A stretch of 64,000 nucleotides of DNA from Aquabacterium commune (GCF_004362855.1 NZ_SNXW01000005.1:186001-250000), one strand, 5' to 3'; shown: positions 34,773 to 47,745, numbered from the stretch's first letter. Translations and numbers: made by a program. The notes: generated by a model from the sequence alone, not told the origin.

Positions 34773-35744
34773 ATGACCTCGATGCCCGGCCCGGACCCCG
34801 CCAACGGCGGCCCCTCGGTGTTTTCCTCGGCCACCCAGGCTTTGCTGGACAGCGTCAAACGCGCTGGATTTCCGCCCATCCACGAACAACCGCTGGCGCA
34901 AGCGCGGCGCTCTTACAGCCTGGGCGTGGGCGCCACGGCCTTGCCGCCCTTGCCCATGGCGCGGGTCGAGGACTTCCACATCCCCGGCCCGGCCGGACAG
35001 ATCCCGGCGCGCCTGTGGGCCGCCAGCCAGGCGCCCGACATGCCGGTGTTCCTCTACCTGCACGGCGGTGGTTTCGTGATCGGCGGCATCGACACCTGCG
35101 AGGCCATGTGCACCGTGCTGGCGCAGCGCAGCGGCGGCGCGGTGGTGGCCATCGACTACCGCCTGGCGCCCGAGCACAAATTCCCCGCCGGCCTGGACGA
35201 CAGCTTCGCCGCCCTGCAGTGGTTGGCCGCGCAGGGCCACACCCGCGGCCTGGACGCCAGCCGCATGGCCGTGGGCGGCGACAGCGCGGGCGGCACGCTG
35301 GCCGCATCGACCGCGCTGATGGCGCGTGACGCAGGCATCCCGCTGGTGCTGCAGGCCCTGTTCTATCCCTCGGTGCAGCTCGGCATGAAAACCGAATCGC
35401 TGATGGCGTATTCGCGCTCCACCTTGCTGAGCTGGGACCTGATGCACTGGTTTGAAAAGCAGACCCAGGGTGGTGCACAGCGCGAGCGTTGGCACCGCGA
35501 GCCCCTGCATGCGCCCAGCCACACCGGCGTGGCGCCCGCCTGGATCGGGCTGGCGCAGTGCGACCCGCTCACCGACGAGGGCCACCTCTACGCCGCGCGC
35601 CTGCGCGAAGCCGGTGTGCCGGTGGTGCTGCGCGAATGGCCGGGCGTCATCCACGACTTCATCAACATGGGCCGCTTCCTGCCCGAGGCCGCCCAGGCGC
35701 ACGACGCTCTGGGCGAGGCGCTGAAGCAGGCCTGGGCGCGCTGA
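34773..35744 (+). CDS. Alpha/beta hydrolase, hormone-sensitive-lipase (HSL) family esterase
   Basis: A 323-residue esterase with all HSL marks: oxyanion motif HGGG (97-100), nucleophile Ser171 in GGDSAGG, Asp264 in AQCDPLTDEG and His294 in GVIHDFINMG. DYRLAPEHKFPAGLDD is the typical helper block. It hydrolyses short-chain acyl esters or lactones in the cytoplasm. The start at 34773 has a GGAG Shine-Dalgarno. Length is normal. It is separate from the monooxygenase genes but could act on their ester products; that link is speculative. Confidence 0.9.
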   Translation: MTSMPGPDPANGGPSVFSSATQALLDSVKRAGFPPIHEQPLAQARRSYSLGVGATALPPLPMARVEDFHIPGPAGQIPARLWAASQAPDMPVFLYLHGGGFVIGGIDTCEAMCTVLAQRSGGAVVAIDYRLAPEHKFPAGLDDSFAALQWLAAQGHTRGLDASRMAVGGDSAGGTLAASTALMARDAGIPLVLQALFYPSVQLGMKTESLMAYSRSTLLSWDLMHWFEKQTQGGAQRERWHREPLHAPSHTGVAPAWIGLAQCDPLTDEGHLYAARLREAGVPVVLREWPGVIHDFINMGRFLPEAAQAHDALGEALKQAWAR

Positions 35745-35816
35745 GCGCTGGCTGACGCTGGCGGGTCAGGCTGATCGGGGCGGCTGTGGCACGGCGCTTG
35801 CAACGCCCCGCTTGCC

Positions 35817-36338
35817 ATGGCCTCGCACCCCCCTTCTGCCCACCCGATCGCGCCGCCCACCGGACATCTGTCGCTGCTGGCACAGCAGGGCATGTGGGCC
35901 GCCCTGGCGTGGCAGGTGCAGGATTTCACCGAGCGCAGCGGCTTGCGTTGCGTGGCGTCCATCGACATCGACCCCGGTGTGGGCGCGCCGCAGGGTGCCC
36001 ACGCAGACGCCATTTGCGGCATCTTCCAGGAAATGCTCACCAATGTGGCGCGCCACGCGCAGGCCACCGAGGTGCTCATCCGGGTGTGTGCCAAGCCGGG
36101 TGACCTGACGCTGCTGGTCAAGGACAACGGCCGCGGTGCGCCGCCCAGCGCCTTCGAGCGTTTCGATGCCCACGGTGTGGCGGGCATGCGGGCGTGTGCG
36201 GGTCAGCATGGCGGCTGGTTGCAGATCCGCAGCGAGCCGGGGCAAGGCACCCAGCTCATCCTGAGCATGCCGCTGGACCACGCGGTGCTCAACGCCATGC
36301 CGGTGGTGGCGGAGCGCCGCCAGGAAAAAGCTGCCTGA
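35817..36338 (+). CDS. Stand-alone histidine-kinase-type ATPase domain (HATPase_c) protein
   Basis: A 173-residue protein consisting of little more than a GHKL ATPase domain: N-box EMLTNVARHA (residues about 73-82), G1-box VKDNGRGAPP, and GVAGMRACAGQHGGWLQIRSEPGQGTQLILSMPL. This matches the C-terminal part of NarX/UhpB-type sensor kinases (HisKA_3 group). The dimerisation domain with its phospho-accepting His is absent, as are sensor and membrane parts. It is either a remnant of a kinase or a small ATPase that acts on another protein, such as anti-sigma-factor-like kinases. It converges on the HD-GYP gene with a 29-bp gap. Confidence 0.75.
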   Translation: MASHPPSAHPIAPPTGHLSLLAQQGMWAALAWQVQDFTERSGLRCVASIDIDPGVGAPQGAHADAICGIFQEMLTNVARHAQATEVLIRVCAKPGDLTLLVKDNGRGAPPSAFERFDAHGVAGMRACAGQHGGWLQIRSEPGQGTQLILSMPLDHAVLNAMPVVAERRQEKAA

Positions 36339-36367
36339 ATGCTGCTGCCTGAGCCCTGGGGCCGGCC

Positions 36368-40805
<4,438 letters not shown>

Positions 40806-40811
40806 GGGAAA

Positions 40812-40842
40812 CCCCACAATGCCAGATGCTGGAATTGTGGGG
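40812..40842. promoter_or_regulatory. 31-bp palindrome over the translation start region of the hybrid kinase gene
   Basis: CCCCACAAT (40812-40820) and ATTGTGGGG (40834-40842) are exact inverted repeats; an inner CCAG/CTGG pair (40822-40825, 40829-40832) extends the stem around an ATG loop, with one G/A mismatch. It ends 7 bp from the ATG at 40805 and contains the GTGGGG that would serve as Shine-Dalgarno. It can be an operator or an RNA hairpin hiding the ribosome site. Confidence 0.6.
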
Positions 40843-40977
40843 TGCCCGATCGTCAGGCATGCCCTGAATGAACGGCTGAGCTTGACCTCAATTCACGCTT
40901 TGCGCGAACCACACCGTGAGAACAGTCAAGCTGGTGGCGCCTGCAGATGATGGAAGTCGATTCAATCGACGACCGTG

Positions 40978-43542
40978 TCACAAAGGCAGACCCACCGCCA
41001 CCGCGCTGCGAGCAGGGACATTGATCGGGAAGCTGACGCTCATGTTGTTGCGCAAATTGACATATTTGCTGCACAACGCAGGGGTCGAAGCTGGGCAGCT
41101 CATGCTCACTGGGGTGGCCCCAGGGTTGATCAAGGTCCGCACGGTGTCGGCATTGAGGGTCGTCGTGTCTGCCGCGATCAGCTTGACGTTGTCGAGGTAC
41201 AAGGTTTGACCGGCCGAGATTTCAAAATTGAACGTCAAACGACCGGGCTGCGCCAGGTAGTCAAGGCGCTTGAGGGTCATCCGGTAGCTCTTCCACTGCG
41301 TGTCGATCGTGGCGGCATCTGCGACCGAGGCCAATGCAGCCACGTTCATCAGATGAGCGCTCAGCGGGACATCGCTTTCGGTCGCCCGAGCATCGAAACT
41401 CAGTACGTAAGATTTTCCCGTGGGGATGCTACCGAGCGCTGCATCGTAGGTGTACACCGAGACCTGCTTGCGACCATTCTTGGCTGCTTGCGCCGTGTCC
41501 AGCGGCTGAACGCTCAGACACCGGGTGGTGGCGCAAGGCACCGTGTTGAAGTTGATCGTGCCCAGCTGCTCTGCAAGCCACAGGTCATAGTTCGCATCAA
41601 ATCCACCGTTGCTCAGGAGGTTGCTGGCATTGGCAGCCACCGGCAATGTGGGTTGATAGCGCTTGAGCGTGGAGCCAACGTCCTGGCCCAAGGCCTGCCA
41701 CATGTCCAATGAGCGACCATGGATGTGTTCCGAGAGGTCCGAGACGAAGTTGGCCCCGTTCTGCATGACGTATCGGTTGTTGCTGAACTTGGCGAAATCA
41801 ACCGAAGCGCGCGTGACTTGATCCGGGTTGCGGAACATCACGATGCCCTCCCCGGCTTTGTTCACGAACGTGTTGCCCTGCACGGTGTTGTTGCTCAGGT
41901 AGCTGGCGTTGCTGGTGCAGCCCAAGGCTGGATAGTCTGTGCACACCGCAGCAGCGCCATTGTTCAAGGCGGAGCTCAAGAAAACATCCGATCCGCGGTT
42001 GTTGACCACAACGTTATTGCTCAGGTTCACATCGCGGGGTGAGCTCAGCAAAAATGCCCCATCGGTGTTTGTGATGAAGTTGCCTTGGACGAGCACGCCT
42101 CTGGAGAACCCGTCGAGGTAGATGCCTGTCCCGCCGCCGAACAGGCCGCCGCCTGTTTTGTTGATCACGTTGTTGAGGACCTTGGCATTCAATGCATAGC
42201 CATCCCTGACCCCATAACGCTGGTTCGCGTTGGTCAGGTAGATGGCGCCGCAGTCTGTGAAGTCCACGCAGCTGGATTCGACGTAGTTGCCGGAGATGGT
42301 GGAGTCTTGCTCACCGAGGATGCCCAGATAGCTGGAGCGGACGATGGTGTTGTTCTGGATCGTGTTGGCAAAGCCAGCCTGAATCGCTGCCAGTGCGTAG
42401 AGTGTGCGTCCAGCATTGCTGACGGTGCTGCCGGTGACACTGACAGCGCGACCCGGCATGGTTTCATTGAAGTGGGAGTTGCCCATCCAGATGCCTTCTC
42501 GCAATGTGTCAGCGATCACGGCACCTGTGATGGCGCTGTTGCTTGTGCCAGGCAGAGCCATGCCACGCGTGCCAGCGCGATACACATCAACGCCTTGGAT
42601 CACAATCCCGCTGCTCTTCGCAAAGTAGATGCCTTCGCCGGAGGTCTCCCGCACCTCCAGGTTGCGCAGGGTCACATTGGTGCACTGAGTGCACTCGATG
42701 CCAGCATTCTGGACCGAGCCCGTGATGTCCAGACCGTTGGGTTTGATGCTGCCTGGCAGCTTCAGGTACAGCTTGTTCGCCAGGACGTCGTGATACCACT
42801 CGTTTTCAGCGTCCAGCATCCATTTCTGGTTCTCAAGCCAGTAGGGCATGTTGGGCTGTATCACCCAGTTGTAAGGCTGGGCGGACGGTGCCCTGGGTTC
42901 CAGCGTGGCACGCTTCAGCGCCAGCTGCGCGCCGCTGCTGGCGCTGCCGATGACCTCGTAATCTGCCAAGTCATAGGACTGCGTGAGAACGCGAGCCGTC
43001 GCGCCAGTGACGTTGATGCCGGCAGGCACGTCGTTGGCGGAGGGGAAGAGCTGATCACGGTAGGTTTCGGGCGGCGTGCTCGCCGATGTGCGCAGGTATT
43101 GCCGGTCCACGTTGGGGTGGCGAGCACGGTACAGCCGGCTGCCCCGGTACATGAGTTGGGTGATGGTTGCTCCACCCAAAGACGATGTGTCGGCCACGTA
43201 GATGCCGTTGCCCTCCAGGGTCCAGTTCAATCCGCCAAGGGCGCGTGCACCTGTGATGATGGGTTTGGCGCCGGTGGCGTAGTCTTGGTACGTCACACCG
43301 GAGGTCGCAACGAGCTTTTCACCCCAGACACCGCCACGCGAGAAGTTGACGGTGTCGCCAGCTTTTGCCGTGATGTTGACTTTGGCAATTGTCTTGAAGG
43401 GGAACAGGGTGCTTGTGCCGTTGAATCTGTCGTCACCCCCTTTGGCGTTGACGTAGTAGGTCGCTGCGTTTGCCGAGAAGGCGAGCGTGGACGCGATCAC
43501 GCCCAGCGCGAAGCTGTACTTGGTGTTCAAGTGATTCCCCAT
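40978..43542 (-). CDS. Secreted right-handed parallel beta-helix protein
   Basis: An 854-residue exported protein. The signal peptide (ALGVIASTLAFSANA) is followed by ATYYVNAKGGDDRFNGTSTLFPFKTIAKVN, the usual opening of pectate-lyase-like beta-helix proteins. Residues about 240-600 contain many turns of Asn-rich short strands (NVTLRNLEVRETSGEGIYF, NTIQNNTIVRSSYLGILG, GNYVESSCVDFTDCGAIYL). The C-terminal 200 residues (LLSNGGFDANYDLWLAEQ onward) form a carbohydrate-binding-like jelly roll. Likely a polysaccharide lyase, epimerase or adhesin; no catalytic triad was identified. Codon usage is clearly less GC-rich than its neighbours (many GTT, CAA, ATT), suggesting transfer. Confidence 0.75.
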   Translation of the reverse strand: MGNHLNTKYSFALGVIASTLAFSANAATYYVNAKGGDDRFNGTSTLFPFKTIAKVNITAKAGDTVNFSRGGVWGEKLVATSGVTYQDYATGAKPIITGARALGGLNWTLEGNGIYVADTSSLGGATITQLMYRGSRLYRARHPNVDRQYLRTSASTPPETYRDQLFPSANDVPAGINVTGATARVLTQSYDLADYEVIGSASSGAQLALKRATLEPRAPSAQPYNWVIQPNMPYWLENQKWMLDAENEWYHDVLANKLYLKLPGSIKPNGLDITGSVQNAGIECTQCTNVTLRNLEVRETSGEGIYFAKSSGIVIQGVDVYRAGTRGMALPGTSNSAITGAVIADTLREGIWMGNSHFNETMPGRAVSVTGSTVSNAGRTLYALAAIQAGFANTIQNNTIVRSSYLGILGEQDSTISGNYVESSCVDFTDCGAIYLTNANQRYGVRDGYALNAKVLNNVINKTGGGLFGGGTGIYLDGFSRGVLVQGNFITNTDGAFLLSSPRDVNLSNNVVVNNRGSDVFLSSALNNGAAAVCTDYPALGCTSNASYLSNNTVQGNTFVNKAGEGIVMFRNPDQVTRASVDFAKFSNNRYVMQNGANFVSDLSEHIHGRSLDMWQALGQDVGSTLKRYQPTLPVAANASNLLSNGGFDANYDLWLAEQLGTINFNTVPCATTRCLSVQPLDTAQAAKNGRKQVSVYTYDAALGSIPTGKSYVLSFDARATESDVPLSAHLMNVAALASVADAATIDTQWKSYRMTLKRLDYLAQPGRLTFNFEISAGQTLYLDNVKLIAADTTTLNADTVRTLINPGATPVSMSCPASTPALCSKYVNLRNNMSVSFPINVPARSAVAVGLPL

Positions 43543-43726
43543 TTGATGTTTCGGTGAAGGATTTGAACCTCAAACCCTGCTTCATTCTAGGTAGGGGGTG
43601 AACGGATCGTCCAGCAGAGCTCCGTCAGCGAGATCGTGGCAAGTACCAATGGCCGTGATATTTCACGACGCTTGCTGGTGAGGGCGTGGGTGCGTTGCAA
43701 TCACCTCGTCAGCGACCGCCTGGACC

Positions 43727-44983
43727 TCACGGTCCCACCGGCCACAGCACCCACATCGCCAGCGGCTGCTTGGTGCGGCCGGCCTGCGCCAAGGCTTCGT
43801 CGCCCCAGCCCCAGAAGAAGTCGGCGCGCACCGCGCCCAGGATGGCGCCGCCGGTGTCTTGGGCCATGACCAGCCGGCGCAAGGGCGATGCGGGCGGCAT
43901 GCTGCCGGCCACCCAGCTTTGCGGCACCGTGCTGTCCAGCCAGACGGGGGTGCCCAGCGGCACGCTGTCGCGGTCCACGGCGATGGAGCGCCCGGGCGTC
44001 AGCGCCACGCCTTGTGCACCGTTGGGGCCGACTTCGGGGTCGGGCAGCGCCTCTTCGCGGAAGAAGACGACGCGCGGGTTGGCCGCCATCATCTCACCCA
44101 CCCGTGCCGGGTTGGCCTGCGCCCAGCTGCGGATGGCTGGCCAGGAAGCCTGCTCCAGCGTGAAGGCGCCTTGGTCCACCAACCAGCGCGCGACCGACAT
44201 GTAGGGCTGCTCGTTGTGGCCGGCAAAAGCCAGGCGGATGACCTTGGGCGAACCTTGTGACGTGGGCTCGTCGAGCAGGCGGATGCGGCCCGAGCCCTGC
44301 ACCTGGATGAGCAGCACATCGAGCGGGTCGGCCAGCCACACCACCTCGCGCCCGGCGATGGCGGCGCGGCCTTCGGGCGTGGACTCCAGCTCGCTGCGCG
44401 AGAAGAAGGGCTTGCGCTGGCCCAGGCCTGCGGGGGCGCGGTGCAGCGGGTAGGCGAAGCGGGCGTCGGGCTTGCGGCGGCCCTCCAGCAGGGGCTCGAA
44501 GTAGCCGGTCAGCAGGCCGCTGTTGGCGCCGTCCAGGGCGGTCACGCGCCAGGGCTCAAAGTGGCTTTCCACCCATTGCCGCACGAAACCGTCACCGACC
44601 CGGTGGCCCCAGTCGGCGCCCAGGCGGCGCACTTCCTCGCACAGCTTGGCCCAAGCCGGCGCGGGTTTGGCGCAGCCCTTGGCCAGGGCCGGCCACCAGG
44701 CGCTGCTGCGGTCGCTCTCCCAGCCGGGCAGGTCGCGCCAGCTGGCCTGCGTCCAGCGGGCCTTGGTGCGCAGCATGGTGGGGCCTTCCGGCGTGAGGGC
44801 GGTGCCCGGTGTGGTGCCGGGGGTCGGCGTGGGCATGCCAGGGGCGCTCAGCACCGGGGCGGGGCCCACACTGCCATGCCCACCGGGGCCGCTCAGGCTG
44901 CCACAGCCCGCCAGGCTGCCTACAATCCCAACCAAGCCCACCCACCGCACACCGCGCGGCGCGACGGTTCCAAAACGCTGCAT
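43727..44983 (-). CDS. mltA: Membrane-bound lytic murein transglycosylase A
   Basis: A 418-residue lipoprotein. The signal GVRWVGLVGIVGSLAGC is followed by GSLSG, with the lipid-bearing Cys at about residue 27. A Pro/Thr/Gly linker follows. The catalytic part has WVESHFEPWRV, GLLTGYFEPLLEGRR, VWLADPLDVLLIQVQGSGRIRL, the 3D-domain sequence MAQDTGGAILGAVRADFFWGWGDEA with the catalytic Asp in QDTGGAI, and a C-terminal PLAMWVLWP. MltA cleaves peptidoglycan to 1,6-anhydro-muropeptides at the outer membrane. The start is placed at 44983 because it gives a normal lipoprotein signal; the ATG at 45010 would overlap the divergent gene's start codon. Confidence 0.92.
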   Translation of the reverse strand: MQRFGTVAPRGVRWVGLVGIVGSLAGCGSLSGPGGHGSVGPAPVLSAPGMPTPTPGTTPGTALTPEGPTMLRTKARWTQASWRDLPGWESDRSSAWWPALAKGCAKPAPAWAKLCEEVRRLGADWGHRVGDGFVRQWVESHFEPWRVTALDGANSGLLTGYFEPLLEGRRKPDARFAYPLHRAPAGLGQRKPFFSRSELESTPEGRAAIAGREVVWLADPLDVLLIQVQGSGRIRLLDEPTSQGSPKVIRLAFAGHNEQPYMSVARWLVDQGAFTLEQASWPAIRSWAQANPARVGEMMAANPRVVFFREEALPDPEVGPNGAQGVALTPGRSIAVDRDSVPLGTPVWLDSTVPQSWVAGSMPPASPLRRLVMAQDTGGAILGAVRADFFWGWGDEALAQAGRTKQPLAMWVLWPVGP

Positions 44984-45008
44984 CACATCCCACCCGGAAA
45001 CCCAAGCC

Positions 45009-45197
45009 ATGTCGCTGATTGTGCTGGAAGCTGTGGGCGCTTTGGCGCTGTTCGTCTTCCTGATCTGGTGGACGATGTTCTCGGGGCGCCAGCGGGGCGA
45101 GCGTCACGAGGATGCGGATGTTGCCGATGCCCCTGACGCCCTGCCCCCGTCCGATCACCCCAGCGAACGCGGCGGCAGCAGGAACGAACCCGGCTGA
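45009..45197 (+). CDS. Small single-helix membrane protein, 62 residues
   Basis: A 62-residue protein: MSLIVLEAVGALALFVFLIWWTMFSG forms one membrane helix, followed by a charged, Asp/Pro/Ser-rich tail (RQRGERHEDADVADAP...). Similar mini-proteins often annotate as hypothetical. The start lies head-to-head with mltA (25 bp apart from the chosen mltA start). The last 43 bp overlap the 3' end of the membrane protein gene on the other strand. The Shine-Dalgarno is weak (CGGAAA at long spacing). The clear helix and the lack of any other gene in this gap make it plausible rather than certain. Confidence 0.5.
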   Translation: MSLIVLEAVGALALFVFLIWWTMFSGRQRGERHEDADVADAPDALPPSDHPSERGGSRNEPG

Positions 45198-47302
45198 CGC
45201 AACAAGCGCCGCAGCACCGCGCGCCACAGCCGCGCCCGGTCGGTGACGCGCACGCCACGCGAACGCACCGCCACGCGCAGGGCCAGCACGAAGCTCACGC
45301 CCACGTTCAACACACCGGTCAGCGGCAGGGCGGCCACGCACCACCACAGCGCCGGTTCGTGCAGCACCGGCATGCCCAGGGTGCCGACGGCGGCGGCCAC
45401 CTGGCCTGTGGAGAGCGTCACGTGGCGCACGTCCAGCGGCAGGCCGAAGAAGTGCCCCAGCACCGGCACGATGCCCAGCATCAGGCCCAGCGAGATGTTG
45501 GCCGCCAGGCCCGAGACGTTCTCGCGCCACCACGCCGACCAGCGGGCCGCTCGCGCCTCGCCCAGCCAGGCCTGGATGTGCGGGTTGAAGCGCAAGGCGC
45601 TGTCCAGCCGGTGCAGCACGAAGGCGTTCTCGGCCCAGCCCGCCAGGATGCTGGACGCGAACAGCAGCACACCTGTGAAAGCCGCGTACCACAGCGTCGG
45701 GCCCAGCAGCGTGAGCGTCTCCAGCACGTGGTGGGCCTCGTGGGCGTTGATCAGGGGCCGGCCATTCACCCACCAGGCCAGCGCCTGCACGCCCAGCACC
45801 AGCGGCGCCACCACCATCAGGTTGCCCACGATGCCCGCCATCTGCGAGCGCAACAGGTGCGCGACCTCATCGACAAAACCTTCCACGGCCTCGTCGCTGC
45901 GCACATCGGCCAGCTTGGCGGCCATGGCCGGTGCCGTCATGGCGGGCTGCTTGGTGGCCACGGTGAAGTGCAGCCACTGCACCAGCACGAAGCTGACGGC
46001 GTAGTTCACGCCCGCGCCGAAGCCGGCCAGGAAGGGCGACAGGCCCAGCGACAGCACCACGAACTTCATGAAGGTGGTGCCGGCCAGCACAGCGCCGCCG
46101 CCCGAGGCCCGCGCCAGCATGTTCATGTACTCGGCGCGGGTGCGGGTGATGTAGTGTTCGCCGGTTTCGGCGCTGCGCTCGGCCACGCGCCGTGCCAGCT
46201 GCGAGGTGTGCTGCGAGAACAGCGCGCGCACGCTGCGGCGGTCGCGCCCGATGGTCACCAGCGTCAGCACCAGGCGGTGCAAGGCGGGGCCGGGTTGCGG
46301 CGCGAGCACCACGTCGAGCAGCAGCGCGATGCGGCGGCAGCGTTCGCACAGCTGGTCGATCTGGAACACCAGGTTGACCGAGATGCCTTGCGTGTCGAGG
46401 TGGCCATGCAGGCCGCGGGCGGCCTCGGCGCAGGTGTCCAGCAGCACGCGCAGGTACTGCGCTTCTTGCAGCAGGGTGGCCGTGGGTGCCTGGGTGGCCT
46501 CGGGCGATGGCGCCGAGGCGATGGCCAGCGCGTGGTCGCGCATGCGCTCGATGACGTGGGTGAGTTGGCGGAAGGCCGCGCGCGTGCTGGCGTCGCCCTG
46601 ACCGCCCAGCTCGCCGTCGCTGGGGTCGGCACCGACCACGTCGAAATCGCGGCTCACGCTGATGCCCATGCGGCCACGGAAGGCCGGCGAGAAGCCGATG
46701 GCGCGCACCTGTGTGGCCAGGTAGAGCATGGCGTCGTAGAAGGCGTCGCGCCAGCCCAGCGGGGCGCGTTGCGGGTCGCCGAAGGGGGTGGCGTCGTGGG
46801 CCAGGGCGTCTTGCCACAGGGCCCCGATGCCATCGAGCGTGGCGGCGTCCAGCGCGGCCAGCCAGTCGGCGTCGTCGGCGTCACTGAACAGCAGGCCGAA
46901 CAGCACGGCCAGGTCGTGGGTCTCGGGGCTTTGCGGCAGCACGCGCCCGCGCAGGCGCTCGCCGAGTTCGTTGAGGAAGGCCGCGCGTGGCGAGAAGCCG
47001 AAGTCGGCCAGCAGGGCGGCCACGTCGGTGTCGCGCCAGGTGGCGGCCAGCAAGGCCACCACGCGCTCGCGCCGGGCCGGGTGGGCCGAGGCGTCGAGCA
47101 GGCGCACCACGCACTGCATGCCGCTGACGGGCTCGCCGCGGCGCACCCAGTCGAGCAGGCGGATCAGCCAGATGTGGCGCTCGACCGGCACGGCCTGTGC
47201 ATCGGCCGCATCGAGCAAGGCCTCGATGTCAAATCCGTTGCCGGGTCGCGGCCACCAGGCCCGGCGGGTGAAGGGGCGGACCCACCGCGAGAACACTGCC
47301 AT
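45155..47302 (-). CDS. Multi-helix membrane protein of the 'site-specific recombinase' (Gcr/PF10136) family
   Basis: A 715-residue protein. The N-terminal 380 residues are soluble and helical (GRDRRSVRALFSQHTSQLARRVAERSAETGEHYITRTRAEYMNML). The second half holds about six to seven hydrophobic helices (FMKFVVLSLGLSPFLAGFGAG, AVSFVLVQWLHFTVATKQPAMTAPAMA, MAGIVGNLMVVAPLVLGVQAL and others). This pattern matches proteins long annotated as site-specific recombinase. I see neither the Arg-His-Arg-Tyr set of tyrosine recombinases nor a serine-recombinase catalytic block, and the membrane helices argue against that name. It overlaps apaG by 1 bp (TGATG), so both are expressed together. Confidence 0.75.
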   Translation of the reverse strand: MAVFSRWVRPFTRRAWWPRPGNGFDIEALLDAADAQAVPVERHIWLIRLLDWVRRGEPVSGMQCVVRLLDASAHPARRERVVALLAATWRDTDVAALLADFGFSPRAAFLNELGERLRGRVLPQSPETHDLAVLFGLLFSDADDADWLAALDAATLDGIGALWQDALAHDATPFGDPQRAPLGWRDAFYDAMLYLATQVRAIGFSPAFRGRMGISVSRDFDVVGADPSDGELGGQGDASTRAAFRQLTHVIERMRDHALAIASAPSPEATQAPTATLLQEAQYLRVLLDTCAEAARGLHGHLDTQGISVNLVFQIDQLCERCRRIALLLDVVLAPQPGPALHRLVLTLVTIGRDRRSVRALFSQHTSQLARRVAERSAETGEHYITRTRAEYMNMLARASGGGAVLAGTTFMKFVVLSLGLSPFLAGFGAGVNYAVSFVLVQWLHFTVATKQPAMTAPAMAAKLADVRSDEAVEGFVDEVAHLLRSQMAGIVGNLMVVAPLVLGVQALAWWVNGRPLINAHEAHHVLETLTLLGPTLWYAAFTGVLLFASSILAGWAENAFVLHRLDSALRFNPHIQAWLGEARAARWSAWWRENVSGLAANISLGLMLGIVPVLGHFFGLPLDVRHVTLSTGQVAAAVGTLGMPVLHEPALWWCVAALPLTGVLNVGVSFVLALRVAVRSRGVRVTDRARLWRAVLRRLLRQPGSFLLPPRSLG

Positions 47303-47676
47303 CAGTGCAGCGACTGGCTGCGCGCCAGCGTGAAAGCGGGGATGGGGGCTTCGAAGAGGCGGGCCTCGTCGGTCATGCAAAAGAAGCTGCCTTGCATGCT
47401 GCCGTGGGGCGTTTCCAGGCGCGCCCAGCTGGTGTACTCGAAGCGCTCGCCGGGTTTGAGCATGGGCTGGTGGCCCACCACGCCCAGGCCGCGGACCTCT
47501 TCCACCCGCCCGGTGGCATCGGTGATCAGCCAGTGCCGGCCGATGAGCTGCGCGGCCACCGTGCCGCTGTTGACGATGGTGACGGTGTAGGCAAACGCGT
47601 ACTCGTGACGCGCCGGATTGCTCTGCTCTTCGAGGTAGCTGGGCTGCACGCTGCAGCTGAATTCGGCATGGTTCAT
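47302..47676 (-). CDS. apaG: ApaG protein (Co2+/Mg2+ efflux-associated, FN3-like)
   Basis: A 124-residue single-domain protein. It matches ApaG: VQPSYLEEQSNPARHEYAFAYTVTIVNSGTVAAQLIGRHWLITDATG, then VEEVRGLGVVGHQPMLKPGERFEYTSWARLETPHGSMQGSF. The fold is an immunoglobulin/FN3-like beta-sandwich; the biochemical role is unsettled, with links to cobalt resistance and protein-protein contacts. Two ATGs (47685, 47676) compete; the shorter agrees better with family length. It is the first gene of an operon with the downstream membrane protein and is divergent from phoD with a 148-bp gap. Confidence 0.93.
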   Translation of the reverse strand: MNHAEFSCSVQPSYLEEQSNPARHEYAFAYTVTIVNSGTVAAQLIGRHWLITDATGRVEEVRGLGVVGHQPMLKPGERFEYTSWARLETPHGSMQGSFFCMTDEARLFEAPIPAFTLARSQSLH

Positions 47677-47727
47677 GTGGCCCATTCTAGGCACACGGAT
47701 GGGGGGTGTCCGGCTTCCCGACCCTTT

Positions 47728-47745
47728 TCGTCATGGGGGTGTCAC
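47728..47745 (+). promoter_or_regulatory. Pho-box-like site upstream of phoD
   Basis: TCGTCAT-GGGG-GTGTCAC reproduces the Pho-box layout (two 7-mers like CTGTCAT with a 4-bp spacer, 18 bp in all), with 5 of 7 matches in each half. It lies 80 bp upstream of the phoD start, a normal position for PhoB activation. Confidence 0.5.

Noticed and set aside
43553-43585. T-loop-like GGTTCAAATCC on the minus strand, possible tRNA
   Set aside because: No matching acceptor, D or anticodon stems can be formed and the T stem itself does not pair well.
45155-47302. Mobile element based on a 'site-specific recombinase' gene
   Set aside because: No inverted repeats, attachment sites or recombinase catalytic residues; it is a membrane protein in a stable operon with apaG.
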